Source: an uncultured Fibrobacter sp.
GTDB lineage: Bacteria > Fibrobacterota > Fibrobacteria > Fibrobacterales > Fibrobacteraceae
Reading direction: 5' to 3'
NCBI RefSeq assembly: GCF_900316465.1
Contig: NZ_ONDD01000017.1
Span: 3,599-31,837, forward strand
DNA length: 28,239 bases
In this document: one piece after another, positions 7,007 to 14,148 of the stretch
Numbering within the stretch: position 1 is the first letter of the stretch
Layout: each line of letters begins with the position of its first letter
The notes under the pieces: model-generated
Database searches by the model: none
The model's input: only the letters and a program-made list of their open reading frames with translations
Told to the model about the DNA's origin: nothing
Made by a program: the position numbers and the translations under genes

Positions 7007-9223
7007 ATGTTAAGGACTAATAAGGCCCGTTTTGTGGGGTTAGCCGCTTTTGGGCTCGCGGCGACTACGGCTTTGGCCGACAACCCCATTTCATCTTACC
7101 ACTATCTGGCGGACCCCTCTTGCGCCTCCGATGGTGATACCTTCTACATTTTGACCGACGTCGATGACTACAACAACCAGACAAACTGGAACTACGACAT
7201 TGTCGGCCTTTACGCCTTCACGTCTGAAGACATGAAGAACTGGACTGATCACGGCATGATTTTCCGCTCCAGGCGTGAATTCGGGAACTATCCGAACAAC
7301 ACCTGGGCTTCGGGCATTGCCGTCAAGAACGGCAAGGTCTATATCGTTTACCCCGATGGTGCAAGCGGCGTGGGCATGATTACCGCCCCCGCAATTGACG
7401 GCCCCTATACCGACCCCGTTAAGGAAACCCATGGTGTCAACAGAATTGCTGGTGGCGGAAGTCTTATCGGAGGTTGCGATGGCATTGCGCATTGCTTTGA
7501 CCCGGGCATCTTGATCGATGACGACGGTAAGGGTTACGTGATTTTCGGTGGTGGTGAAAGCGGCCAGCGCCCCTACGGCAACAACTTTGACATTATCAGT
7601 TTTACCGAAAGCAATGGCAAGATTACTTTCGACAAGAACTCATTGAAGAAGGTCTCTTTGCCGAACTCTTTTGAAGCTCCTTACCTGCACAAGAAGGGTA
7701 GCACTTATTACTTGAGCTTCAACAACCGTAGCCAGGTGATTGACTATGGTATGTCCAACAATATTTGGGGCCCGTATACCTTTGTGGGTACGGTTATTCC
7801 GGGCATCGGCTCTGTGCCCGACGCTCACGGCGAAGGCGGCAACAACCACCAGGGCTTTGCTCCGTTCAAGGACAAGTGGTACGCCGTTTACCACGATCGC
7901 CGCCTGGTGACGTCGGATAACCATCCGGCTGCAACGACGCAGCAGGGCGTACGTTCCGAAAATCCGAACTACGAAAACCACAGAAGTGTGTCTATCGATG
8001 AACTCACGTGGAATGGCGACAAGATGAACAAGCTCACCTTCACCCGTGAAGGACCAAAGCAGATTAAGAACTTCGACCCGTACAAGACCTATAAGGCAAC
8101 GACGAGTTCCAAGCAGATGAATATCCGTAGCCGTACGGACTGGACTCAGGGCAAGCCCGTTGTGCATGTGCTCTTGCCGCTTACGAGCCGTAGCGAATCT
8201 TGGATTCGTGTTTCTGGCGTGGACTTCGGTAAGGGTGCTGAAAACCTCCGCATCAAGGCCGCTAACGTGGGCGAAGGCAACAAGATTGAAATCCATACGG
8301 GTAGCGCGAGCGGCACGTTGGCTGGTACTTGCGAACTTGCTAAGACCGCTAATAACAAGACCTTCGTGGATAACGATTGCGCAATGAAGGGCCTTACTGG
8401 TGTTATCGACCAGGTGTTCTTCGTGTTCAAGAATAACGGCAAGGATTCGACCATGGGCGTTTTGGAATGGGAATTCCAGGGCACGAAGCGCGAACCGGAG
8501 CCGCAGCAGCCGTTTGGCGGCAAGGCTTGGGCAATCCCGGGCAAGATCGAAATGGAAAACTTCGATGAACCGGGTTATGGCGCAGGTAACGATTCTTACG
8601 CTGATAACGATTCTGATGACCACGGTGCCGAAAGCAATGGTGGCAAGAGCTACCGCGAAGGCACTGGCGTTGACATCTACAAGAAGAACAATGGCTATGT
8701 CGTGGGTTACAACCAGAGCGGCGAATGGCTTGAATACACTGTAGAAGTGGCCGAAGACGGTGATTACACCATGTTCGCTTCTGTGGCTTCTGCAAACGCA
8801 ACTTCTAGCTTCCAGCTCGCTATCGATGGCGAAAACATCACCGAAGAAGTCGCTGTTCCCAAGAACGATGGCGAAGAAAACTACGATGACTACAGCCTCG
8901 TTCAGGCAAACGTCAAGCTCACCGCTGGCAAGCACATCCTCCGCTTCACCGTGACTGGTGACTGGATGGACATTGACTACATCGAATTTGCTGCAGGCAA
9001 GGATGCCGATCCGGGCAAGACCTCTATTGCTCAGGTCAAGTTCCAGAACAAGGTCGAAAAGTCCTACAACGTGTTCAGCCTCACCGGTGTGAAGCTCGGC
9101 ACTGTTGACCTGTCTGGCATGGCCGCCTCCAAGGCTCTCAATGCCGCTGGCTATGCCAAGGGCGTGTACATGCTCAAGCAGGTAAATGGCAGCAAGAAGT
9201 TCATGGTGAATACCTCCAAGTAA
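7007..9223 (+). CDS. Secreted GH43 glycoside hydrolase with CBM6 modules
   Basis: The start is placed at 7007 (738 residues), not the ATG at 6968, because GGAG lies seven bases before it and the protein then opens with a signal peptide (MLRTNKARFVGLAAFGLAAT to ALA). Residues about 28-330 are a five-bladed-propeller GH43 domain. The catalytic triad is visible: D36 in LADPS (base), D165 in CFDPGILIDDDG (pKa modulator), and E223 in SFEAPYL (acid). The family contains beta-xylosidases and alpha-L-arabinofuranosidases. Next come a divergent CBM6-like sandwich (about 360-495, ending in QVFFVFKNNG) and a canonical CBM6 (about 505-665; IEMENFDE, GVDIY, WLEYTVEV, DYIEF). The last about 65 residues are a C-terminal beta-domain like that of the GH5 protein. 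It is likely secreted and active on arabinoxylan; exact specificity is unknown. Confidence 0.9.
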   Translation: MLRTNKARFVGLAAFGLAATTALADNPISSYHYLADPSCASDGDTFYILTDVDDYNNQTNWNYDIVGLYAFTSEDMKNWTDHGMIFRSRREFGNYPNNTWASGIAVKNGKVYIVYPDGASGVGMITAPAIDGPYTDPVKETHGVNRIAGGGSLIGGCDGIAHCFDPGILIDDDGKGYVIFGGGESGQRPYGNNFDIISFTESNGKITFDKNSLKKVSLPNSFEAPYLHKKGSTYYLSFNNRSQVIDYGMSNNIWGPYTFVGTVIPGIGSVPDAHGEGGNNHQGFAPFKDKWYAVYHDRRLVTSDNHPAATTQQGVRSENPNYENHRSVSIDELTWNGDKMNKLTFTREGPKQIKNFDPYKTYKATTSSKQMNIRSRTDWTQGKPVVHVLLPLTSRSESWIRVSGVDFGKGAENLRIKAANVGEGNKIEIHTGSASGTLAGTCELAKTANNKTFVDNDCAMKGLTGVIDQVFFVFKNNGKDSTMGVLEWEFQGTKREPEPQQPFGGKAWAIPGKIEMENFDEPGYGAGNDSYADNDSDDHGAESNGGKSYREGTGVDIYKKNNGYVVGYNQSGEWLEYTVEVAEDGDYTMFASVASANATSSFQLAIDGENITEEVAVPKNDGEENYDDYSLVQANVKLTAGKHILRFTVTGDWMDIDYIEFAAGKDADPGKTSIAQVKFQNKVEKSYNVFSLTGVKLGTVDLSGMAASKALNAAGYAKGVYMLKQVNGSKKFMVNTSK

Positions 9224-9246
9224 TTCTTACATACACCTCCAACGGA

Positions 9247-9280
9247 GTCTCCTCGGTACTTTGTACCGGGGAGACTTTTT
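9247..9280 (+). terminator. Intrinsic terminator of the GH43 gene
   Basis: A 13-bp stem (9247-9259 with 9263-9275, one G-T pair), TTT loop and TTTTT tail. Very strong. Confidence 0.92.
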
Positions 9281-9320
9281 ATGACCGTTCGGCTCAACAT
9301 TTTGGCTGCATTATAAAACG

Positions 9321-9349
9321 AAAAAAGACTCAGTTTTCACTGAGTCTTT
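9321..9349 (-). terminator. Terminator of the tRNA-Leu gene (copy 1)
   Basis: Perfect 11-bp stem AAAGACTCAGT / ACTGAGTCTTT with a 4-nt loop. Read on the minus strand it ends in TTTTTT, starting four bases after the tRNA 3' end. Confidence 0.9.
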
Positions 9350-9353
9350 CTTC

Positions 9354-9437
9354 TGCGGTCGGACAGACTTGAACTGTCATGGGATCGCTCCCACTAGCAC
9401 CTCAAGCTAGCGTGTCTACCAATTCCACCACGACCGC
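9354..9437 (-). tRNA. tRNA-Leu (anticodon GAG), copy 1
   Basis: An 84-nt class II tRNA. The acceptor stem is GCGGTCG / CGACCGC with discriminator A; CCA is not encoded. The anticodon stem CTAGC / GCTAG holds loop TTGAGGT, anticodon GAG at 9401-9403, reading CUC and CUU. The long variable arm is TGGGA-GCGA-TCCCA and the T-arm GACAG-TTCAAGT-CTGTC. It is identical to the copy at 11229-11312. It has its own candidate promoter and terminator. Confidence 0.97.
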
Positions 9438-9458
9438 GTGGTCCTTAGCGGAACGACC

Positions 9459-9489
9459 CAAATTTAGATTAAATCGCTCCGCTTGTAAA
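9459..9489 (-). promoter_or_regulatory. Promoter of tRNA-Leu copy 1
   Basis: On the minus strand: TTTACA (9484-9489), 17 nt, TAAATTTG (9459-9466), 21 nt before the mature tRNA 5' end. It fits both a sigma70-like reading (-35 TTTACA, -10 TAAATT) and the FCB-type TTTA-N19-TAnnTTTG. Confidence 0.65.
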
Positions 9490-9562
9490 GGGGTAAGGGC
9501 GAATTTTTTCAAAAAAATTGAATTTTTTTTTGATACTCTCATCTCACACCACACATCTCACA

Positions 9563-10900
9563 TTACACATTCTCCACCAGCTTGTCGAAGACTTGTCCGC
9601 GGACTTTGTAGTTCTTGAACAGCCCGAAGCTTGCGCAGGCGGGGCTCATGATAACGGTGCCGCCTTCGCCAATGTTCAAACTGTCTGCAAATGCTTCTTC
9701 CAAAGTGGGGAAGATGTTTGCGGTGACTTTCAGCCCGGCCTGCAGCAAGGATTCGAGCATGCGCTGCGCAGTAGCGCCGATGAGCGCGATGCGCTTGAGG
9801 TTCGGGCGTTCGTTCACCAGAATCTGCGAGAGCTCGGTAAAGTCTGCGTTCTTTTCAGAGCCGCCGAGAATCAGCGCGAAGGGGCGCTTCATGCTGGCTG
9901 TCGCGGCGATCGTCGCGTCGGGGCGGGTGGCGTAGCTGTCGTTAAAGAATTCGATGCCCTTCTTTTCGCCTTTGAATTCCATACGGAAGGGGAGCGTTTC
10001 GTAGCTCTTCAGGGCTTCGAACGCGTCTGCCACCTTGATTCCCAAGGCCTTGCAAGCGAGGGTCGCCGCTGCCATATTTTCAAGCTGGTAAATGCCGCGC
10101 ACCTTGCAGTCTTCAAGGTAAAGCTTTGTTCCGTCAATCGTAAGCGTGGCGCCTTCAATCACGGCGTCCCCGTCATCGCTAAGGCTCACGGCGTACTTTG
10201 TCTTAGCCGGGCTTTCGCTTGCAATTTTTGCCGTCGGGGCTGCGTCCTTCAAGTACACGCATGCGCCGTCACGCTTTTGCCAGCGAACCAGGTTAGCTTT
10301 TGCATCACGGTATTCTTCGACGCTCTGGTGCCAATCCAAGTGCTCGGTCGACACGCGCAGCACCACAGCTACGTCCGGCGACAAGGACAATGTCATCAAC
10401 TGAAAACTCGAAAGTTCCAGAATGCTCACTCGGTCTGCCGTTTCGTCCTTCAATAAATCAAGTGCCGGCACACCGAAGTTGCCGCCAATCTCGTTGTTCA
10501 CGCCGCATTTGGTCAGAATGTGGCTAATCATGCTCACGGTAGAACCCTTGCCGAGCGTACCTGTAACGCCTACGACCTTCTTGGATTTAGTTTGTTCTAA
10601 AAACAGCTGAATCTGGCTTGTCATCAGGCCGCCGTTCATCTGGAACTTGAACAGGGCGGGGCTCATGGGGTATACTCCTGCAGAACGCACTACGGTCACG
10701 CAGTCCTTGAGGCCATCCAGGTAGCTTTCGCCACTGCAAACTTTCACGTTCACGCCGGCGGGCACTTCCGGCAGGTTCACCGGATTCTTGTCCATGACCA
10801 CGATGTCCTTGACGCCATTACGTACAAGATAATCGAACGTGCTCTGGCCTTCAACGCCAAAGCCCAAAACGCCAACAGGGGCTATAAGATTAGAGTCCAT
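9563..10900 (-). CDS. murD: UDP-N-acetylmuramoylalanine--D-glutamate ligase (MurD)
   Basis: A 445-residue cytosolic Mur ligase that adds glutamate to UDP-MurNAc-L-Ala in peptidoglycan synthesis. The N-terminal Rossmann segment is VLGFGVEGQST (11-21). The ATP loop is GVTGTLGKGST (111-121), with the magnesium-site ELSSFQL (162-168) and HLDWH (187-191). The C-terminal domain has NDSYATRPDAT and LILGGSEKNADF. The start at 10900 is chosen because the reading frame upstream lacks family similarity. The P-loop is unusual: most MurDs have GTNGK(S/T)T, while here it is GTLGKGST, a FolC-like spacing with Asn replaced. It overlaps the upstream lipoprotein ORF by 11 bp and is flanked by two identical tRNA-Leu genes rather than a dcw cluster. 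Confidence 0.93.
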   Translation of the reverse strand: MDSNLIAPVGVLGFGVEGQSTFDYLVRNGVKDIVVMDKNPVNLPEVPAGVNVKVCSGESYLDGLKDCVTVVRSAGVYPMSPALFKFQMNGGLMTSQIQLFLEQTKSKKVVGVTGTLGKGSTVSMISHILTKCGVNNEIGGNFGVPALDLLKDETADRVSILELSSFQLMTLSLSPDVAVVLRVSTEHLDWHQSVEEYRDAKANLVRWQKRDGACVYLKDAAPTAKIASESPAKTKYAVSLSDDGDAVIEGATLTIDGTKLYLEDCKVRGIYQLENMAAATLACKALGIKVADAFEALKSYETLPFRMEFKGEKKGIEFFNDSYATRPDATIAATASMKRPFALILGGSEKNADFTELSQILVNERPNLKRIALIGATAQRMLESLLQAGLKVTANIFPTLEEAFADSLNIGEGGTVIMSPACASFGLFKNYKVRGQVFDKLVENV

Positions 10901-11168
10901 ATTCTTCTCGGTCTTTACATTTGATTTTCTCTGTGTTTGCGCGGCACAGGGAATCGATGTTGAGTAATTTTTCTTGTTGCTGAGTTGCAAAAATTTCTCG
11001 TTGCTCAGTCTTGCATTTTTCAACGGCATCTAGGTCTGTGCAAAGACGGCCGTCGCGCTCGCGTTCATTTTCGAAGAACTCGTTTTCTTCTCGGCAATGC
11101 TCGTCAGATAATTCCCAACAAAAGCAGGAACTCAAGATAAGGCAAAGAATCGCGAGGAAAAACTTCAT
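10890..11168 (-). CDS. Small Cys-rich putative lipoprotein (hypothetical)
   Basis: A 92-residue ORF starting at MKFFLAILCLILSSC, a signal peptide with a lipobox-like LSSC ending at C15. The mature part is short, highly charged (EENEFFENERERDG) and holds six further cysteines (17, 25, 43, 52, 75, 84). Its stop overlaps the first codons of murD by 11 bp, which argues for a real, coupled gene. There is no clear ribosome site before the ATG, and only about 30 nt separate it from the tRNA terminator upstream. No family is recognised. It could instead be a chance ORF in the murD leader. Confidence 0.5.
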   Translation of the reverse strand: MKFFLAILCLILSSCFCWELSDEHCREENEFFENERERDGRLCTDLDAVEKCKTEQREIFATQQQEKLLNIDSLCRANTEKIKCKDREEYGL

Positions 11169-11197
11169 ACCAAGAAATCTAACTTTTTTACTTAGCG

Positions 11198-11223
11198 AAA
11201 AAGTCCGCCACAAGGGCGGACTT
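11198..11223 (-). terminator. Terminator of tRNA-Leu copy 2
   Basis: Perfect 9-bp stem AAGTCCGCC / GGCGGACTT (11201-11209, 11215-11223) with a 5-nt loop and a T-run on the minus strand. It lies six bases after the tRNA 3' end. Confidence 0.88.
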
Positions 11224-11228
11224 CGTAA

Positions 11229-11312
11229 TGCGGTCGGACAGACTTGAACTGTCATGGGATCGCTCCCACTAGCACCTCAAGCTAGCGTGTCTACCAATTC
11301 CACCACGACCGC
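11229..11312 (-). tRNA. tRNA-Leu (anticodon GAG), copy 2
   Basis: An 84-nt class II tRNA, identical base for base to copy 1 at 9354-9437; anticodon GAG at 11276-11278. It lies 39 bp after secG with no obvious promoter between, so it is probably co-transcribed with tpiA-secG. A tRNA-Leu(GAG) next to secG is also the arrangement in E. coli (secG-leuU), which marks this as the ancestral copy. Confidence 0.97.
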
Positions 11313-11351
11313 AGCGTTGCCTGCGCAGCCTAAGCCGCGCGAGACAAAACC

Positions 11352-11756
11352 TTACTTGGCTTCAGCAGGAGCGGCCGGAGCTTCGGTAGCCGGAGCAACA
11401 TCGGCGGCCGGTGCAGCGGGTGCTGCAAAGTCAGCCGGAAGAGCCGGTGCCGGAGCTTGCTGCTGGGCAGCGTTTTCGCGGGTAGCCTTCTGCATTGAAG
11501 ATTCTTCGACAGCCTGGTCCTGCTTAGCAGTAATCAGGCCGAGGGCGAACACGACGATGAAGAAGATCACGGCCACGACGCGGGTCAACTTCTGGATGAA
11601 GGTCGCGGCACCTGCGGTAGAGAAAGCAGACTGGGAAGTCATGCCACCGAGACCTGCGAGACCGCCCATCTTGTCGTTCTGAACCAGAACGAGCAACATG
11701 AGGAACAAGCACAGGAACACGTGCAGAACGATACCAATCCAAAAGAGTGTTGTCAT
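11352..11756 (-). CDS. secG: Preprotein translocase subunit SecG
   Basis: A 134-residue protein with two membrane spans (about 4-25 and 57-78) joined by the conserved loop LVLVQNDKMGGLAGLGG and the segment STAGAATFIQKLTRV. SecG joins SecYE in the inner membrane and aids SecA-driven export. The C-terminal tail (about 85-134) is long and rich in Ala and Pro, longer than in the shortest SecGs; its role is unknown. It lies 29 bp after tpiA, a widespread pairing, and before tRNA-Leu. AAGG lies about 11 bases before the ATG. Confidence 0.95.
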   Translation of the reverse strand: MTTLFWIGIVLHVFLCLFLMLLVLVQNDKMGGLAGLGGMTSQSAFSTAGAATFIQKLTRVVAVIFFIVVFALGLITAKQDQAVEESSMQKATRENAAQQQAPAPALPADFAAPAAPAADVAPATEAPAAPAEAK

Positions 11757-11785
11757 AGTCGTTTTACCTTGGTTTTAAGTTTTAA

Positions 11786-12547
11786 TTAGCGAGCTTCGGC
11801 AGCGTCGATGATTTCCTTGAAGGTGTTTGCCTTGAGGCCTGCACCACCGATCAAACCACCGTCAATGTCCTTCTGAGCGAGGAGGCCGGCAGCGTTGGCA
11901 CCCTTCATGGAGCCACCGTACTGGATGCGCATGCCTTCAGCAACAGCATCGCCGTAAATTTCCTTCACAACGGAACGAGCGTAGGCCTGGGTGTCCTGAG
12001 CCTGTTCGTCGGTAGCGGTAACGCCGGTACCGATTGCCCAAACCGGTTCGTAAGCGAGAACGCACTTGGCGGCGTCTTCAGCAGAAACGTCCTTGAAAGC
12101 GCCCTTGATCTGGAGGCCGAGGACTTCCTTCAGGATGCCACCGTTACGCTGGTCGAGGGTTTCGCCAATGCAGATGATCGGCTTCAGACCGGCTTCGAGG
12201 GTCTTCTTGACCTTGAGGTTCACGGTTTCTTCCGTTTCGTGGAAGTACTGGCGCTGTTCGGAGTGGCCGATGATGATGTATTCGGCACCGATTTCCTTGA
12301 CCATGTCCACAGAAACCTTACCAGTGTATGCGCCCTGGTCCTTCCAGTGAATGTCCTGGATGGCGAGCTTCACGTTGGAACCCTTGATGACGTCGGCGAC
12401 CTTGGCGGCGGCGAGGTAAGTCGGGGCGATGACCACTTCGGTCTTCTTCACGTCCTTGACGGCTTCCACGATATCCTTAGCGAGCTGAATGGATTCGCTA
12501 ACGGTCTTGTTCATCTTCCAGTTACCAGCGATGATATACTGACGCAT
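11786..12547 (-). CDS. tpiA: Triosephosphate isomerase
   Basis: A 253-residue cytosolic glycolytic enzyme interconverting dihydroxyacetone phosphate and glyceraldehyde 3-phosphate. Active-site residues are all present: N9 and K11 in GNWKMNK, H95 in IIGHSEQR, and E167 in YEPVWAIGTG. Phosphate-binding YGGSMK and GGLIGGAGL are near the C-terminus. The start at 12547 is fixed by the family N-terminus (MRQYIIAGNWKMN) and an AAGGAG site eight bases upstream; the frame stays open further upstream but that part is noncoding. TAAATTTA upstream of the ribosome site is a one-mismatch -7 promoter box. It heads a tpiA-secG-tRNA-Leu unit. Confidence 0.98.
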   Translation of the reverse strand: MRQYIIAGNWKMNKTVSESIQLAKDIVEAVKDVKKTEVVIAPTYLAAAKVADVIKGSNVKLAIQDIHWKDQGAYTGKVSVDMVKEIGAEYIIIGHSEQRQYFHETEETVNLKVKKTLEAGLKPIICIGETLDQRNGGILKEVLGLQIKGAFKDVSAEDAAKCVLAYEPVWAIGTGVTATDEQAQDTQAYARSVVKEIYGDAVAEGMRIQYGGSMKGANAAGLLAQKDIDGGLIGGAGLKANTFKEIIDAAEAR

Positions 12548-12593
12548 AATTAACTCCTTGAGAGGTTTAAAATTTAACGCGCCTAAATTTAGT

Positions 12594-12624
12594 AAAAAAA
12601 GACCGCCCCCGGTAGTCCGAGGGC
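12594..12624 (-). terminator. Terminator of the BamE-like lipoprotein gene
   Basis: On the minus strand GCCCTCGG-ACTA-CCGGGGGC forms an 8-bp stem (one T-G pair) followed by GGTC and seven Ts. It separates the lipoprotein gene from tpiA. Confidence 0.88.
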
Positions 12625-12650
12625 GTATCTTTTCGCATAAAAGTCGCTTA

Positions 12651-13091
12651 TTAGTAGTTGGAGGAATGCTTGGAGGTCGGAGCCGGGGATCCACCGTAGC
12701 GGTCGCCTTCGATCTTTTCCAGGATCCATTCTTCTTCGTAGCCCTTCAAGCGAGCCTGGTCGGGGTGCTTCCAGAAGAGGCGGGTAATGAGTTCGCCTTC
12801 GCGGGTGTAGTATTCCCAAATGCTCTGCTTTTCGGTGGTCTTTTCGTGGTCAGGAGGTCCCCACAGGAGGTTCACCATGTCGTTGGTCATGCCTTCTTCG
12901 ATATAGCCCTGCTTGAACACGTCTTTCAGGCGCTTGTCGATACCCATGCTTTCCTTGACGGCAAAGTATTCGCGTTCGTATTCGTTGCGACCTTCACCGC
13001 GTTCGATCAGAATGGGGGAGGAATAGCGGTTGGCACAGGCCCAGAACATCAGGGCGCTCACGCCAAGCAAGCAAATATGAGAGAGTTTCAT
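12651..13091 (-). CDS. Putative lipoprotein with BamE/SmpA-like domain
   Basis: A 146-residue exported protein. MKLSHICLLGVSALMFWACA is a signal peptide with a near-lipobox (WAC, C19). The middle carries GMTNDMVNLLWGPPD (about 68-82) followed by IWEYY, the pattern GMTxxxVxxxxGxP...W.Y of the SmpA/OmlA (BamE) fold, which in BamE helps outer-membrane protein assembly. Residues between are charged (EGRNEYEREYFAVKES). The ribosome site is TAGGAG six bases before the ATG. Many lipoproteins use this fold outside the BAM complex, so the role is not certain. It has its own terminator and is divergent from the 13171 gene. Confidence 0.8.
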   Translation of the reverse strand: MKLSHICLLGVSALMFWACANRYSSPILIERGEGRNEYEREYFAVKESMGIDKRLKDVFKQGYIEEGMTNDMVNLLWGPPDHEKTTEKQSIWEYYTREGELITRLFWKHPDQARLKGYEEEWILEKIEGDRYGGSPAPTSKHSSNY

Positions 13092-13170
13092 TGTGACTCC
13101 TATAAATTAATGCCTACAAAATAAGAATTTATGGCGCAAATGGGGAAATTATTTTAAATTTTATTCCGAA

Positions 13171-14148
13171 ATGACTTATTTTAAGAAATTATCGGCCTTT
13201 TTTATAATTTTTTTTACTTGTAACATCGCGTCTTTTGCCGATGGTTTCAACGAAAATGCGAATTTTGGATTCCGCTACGGGCCTAACCTTTCGTGGAGCA
13301 TCATGGGCAATACGCCGTTTGTGTGGGGCCAGTGGCTGCCTCAGGCAACGGGCATGCTGCATTACAGCTGGCTAGAACCGCTCGACGAACTTGCCTACGG
13401 TGAACGCCTCGAAAGCCTGCCGACCTACTTGCGCATGGATGCCGCCATCGAAGTTTCGCCGTTCTATGCGGGCTACCTGGCGGGCATTGGCATTCGCCCC
13501 TTCAAGACCAATCCGCAAATCGAAGGCAATATTGTTTACGAAAGCTATCTCTACATGCGCTCGAACCTCGAAATGGTTACCGCCGAAGTCGAAGGCCAGG
13601 GCCGCATTGCCGAAACCTGGAATGCGGACTACGTGGTGGACAATATCTATGAAGATGACGCCGCATTCGATTACATGCAGCTAATAGACATGGCTGTCAG
13701 CCTCAGCTATTCCTTGCCCAAGGGCTCCATTTTGGGCCTCAAGTTCCATTACATTCTTTCGGATGTCAGTACCGATTTCGACGGCAAGAGCTATGACTAC
13801 CGCCGCAACATTCCCGTGTTCAGCCGCGACTTCTTGCTGGTGCTCGACACCTACGGCCGCATTCCTCTGACAAACCATTTCGCCGCCATTTTTGAATCCA
13901 ATTTCTACAAGACCGGCTTCTTGCGCGAAAAGAATACCGTGCGTAAGGAATCGCTCGGTTACGGCAAGGCCATGGTCGGCGCCCATTTCTTCTGGGACGA
14001 CGGCTTGCAGAATCTTATTTTGGAAGTGGGTGGCTGGAGGCGCACCGAAAAGCGCTTCTACGACGGATCACTCGCGCAGCAGTTCCTGGTTCAGCTTGAG
14101 TATCAGGGGTATTTTTCTTTCCCCTTTCACAGGAATTTTTCTAAATAA
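13171..14148 (+). CDS. Exported protein, predicted outer-membrane beta-barrel (hypothetical)
   Basis: A 325-residue protein with a signal peptide (MTYFKKLSAFFIIFFTCNIA to SFA, about 23 residues). The rest has alternating polar and hydrophobic residues with many aromatics and ends in YQGYFSFPFHRNFSK, typical of outer-membrane barrels (FGFRYGPNLSW, VSLSYSLPKGSILGLKFHYIL). No family is recognised. There is no clear ribosome site; TAAATTTT ten bases before the ATG may be a promoter box, which would make the mRNA nearly leaderless. Its last 81 bp overlap the convergent gene at 14068-14853. Confidence 0.75.
   Translation: MTYFKKLSAFFIIFFTCNIASFADGFNENANFGFRYGPNLSWSIMGNTPFVWGQWLPQATGMLHYSWLEPLDELAYGERLESLPTYLRMDAAIEVSPFYAGYLAGIGIRPFKTNPQIEGNIVYESYLYMRSNLEMVTAEVEGQGRIAETWNADYVVDNIYEDDAAFDYMQLIDMAVSLSYSLPKGSILGLKFHYILSDVSTDFDGKSYDYRRNIPVFSRDFLLVLDTYGRIPLTNHFAAIFESNFYKTGFLREKNTVRKESLGYGKAMVGAHFFWDDGLQNLILEVGGWRRTEKRFYDGSLAQQFLVQLEYQGYFSFPFHRNFSK

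Noticed and set aside
9535..9580. CA/CT-rich stretch with two copies of CATCTCACA
   Set aside because: Only a short low-complexity run after the murD stop; no structure or T-run that would make it a clear terminator.
9379..9618. Short open frames beginning MGSLPLAPQASVSTNS here and at 11254
   Set aside because: They start inside the antisense strand of the two identical tRNA-Leu genes, which explains the shared N-terminal peptide.
12548..12694. N-terminal extension of the tpiA frame
   Set aside because: It would span the terminator of the upstream gene; the family start and AAGGAG are at 12547.
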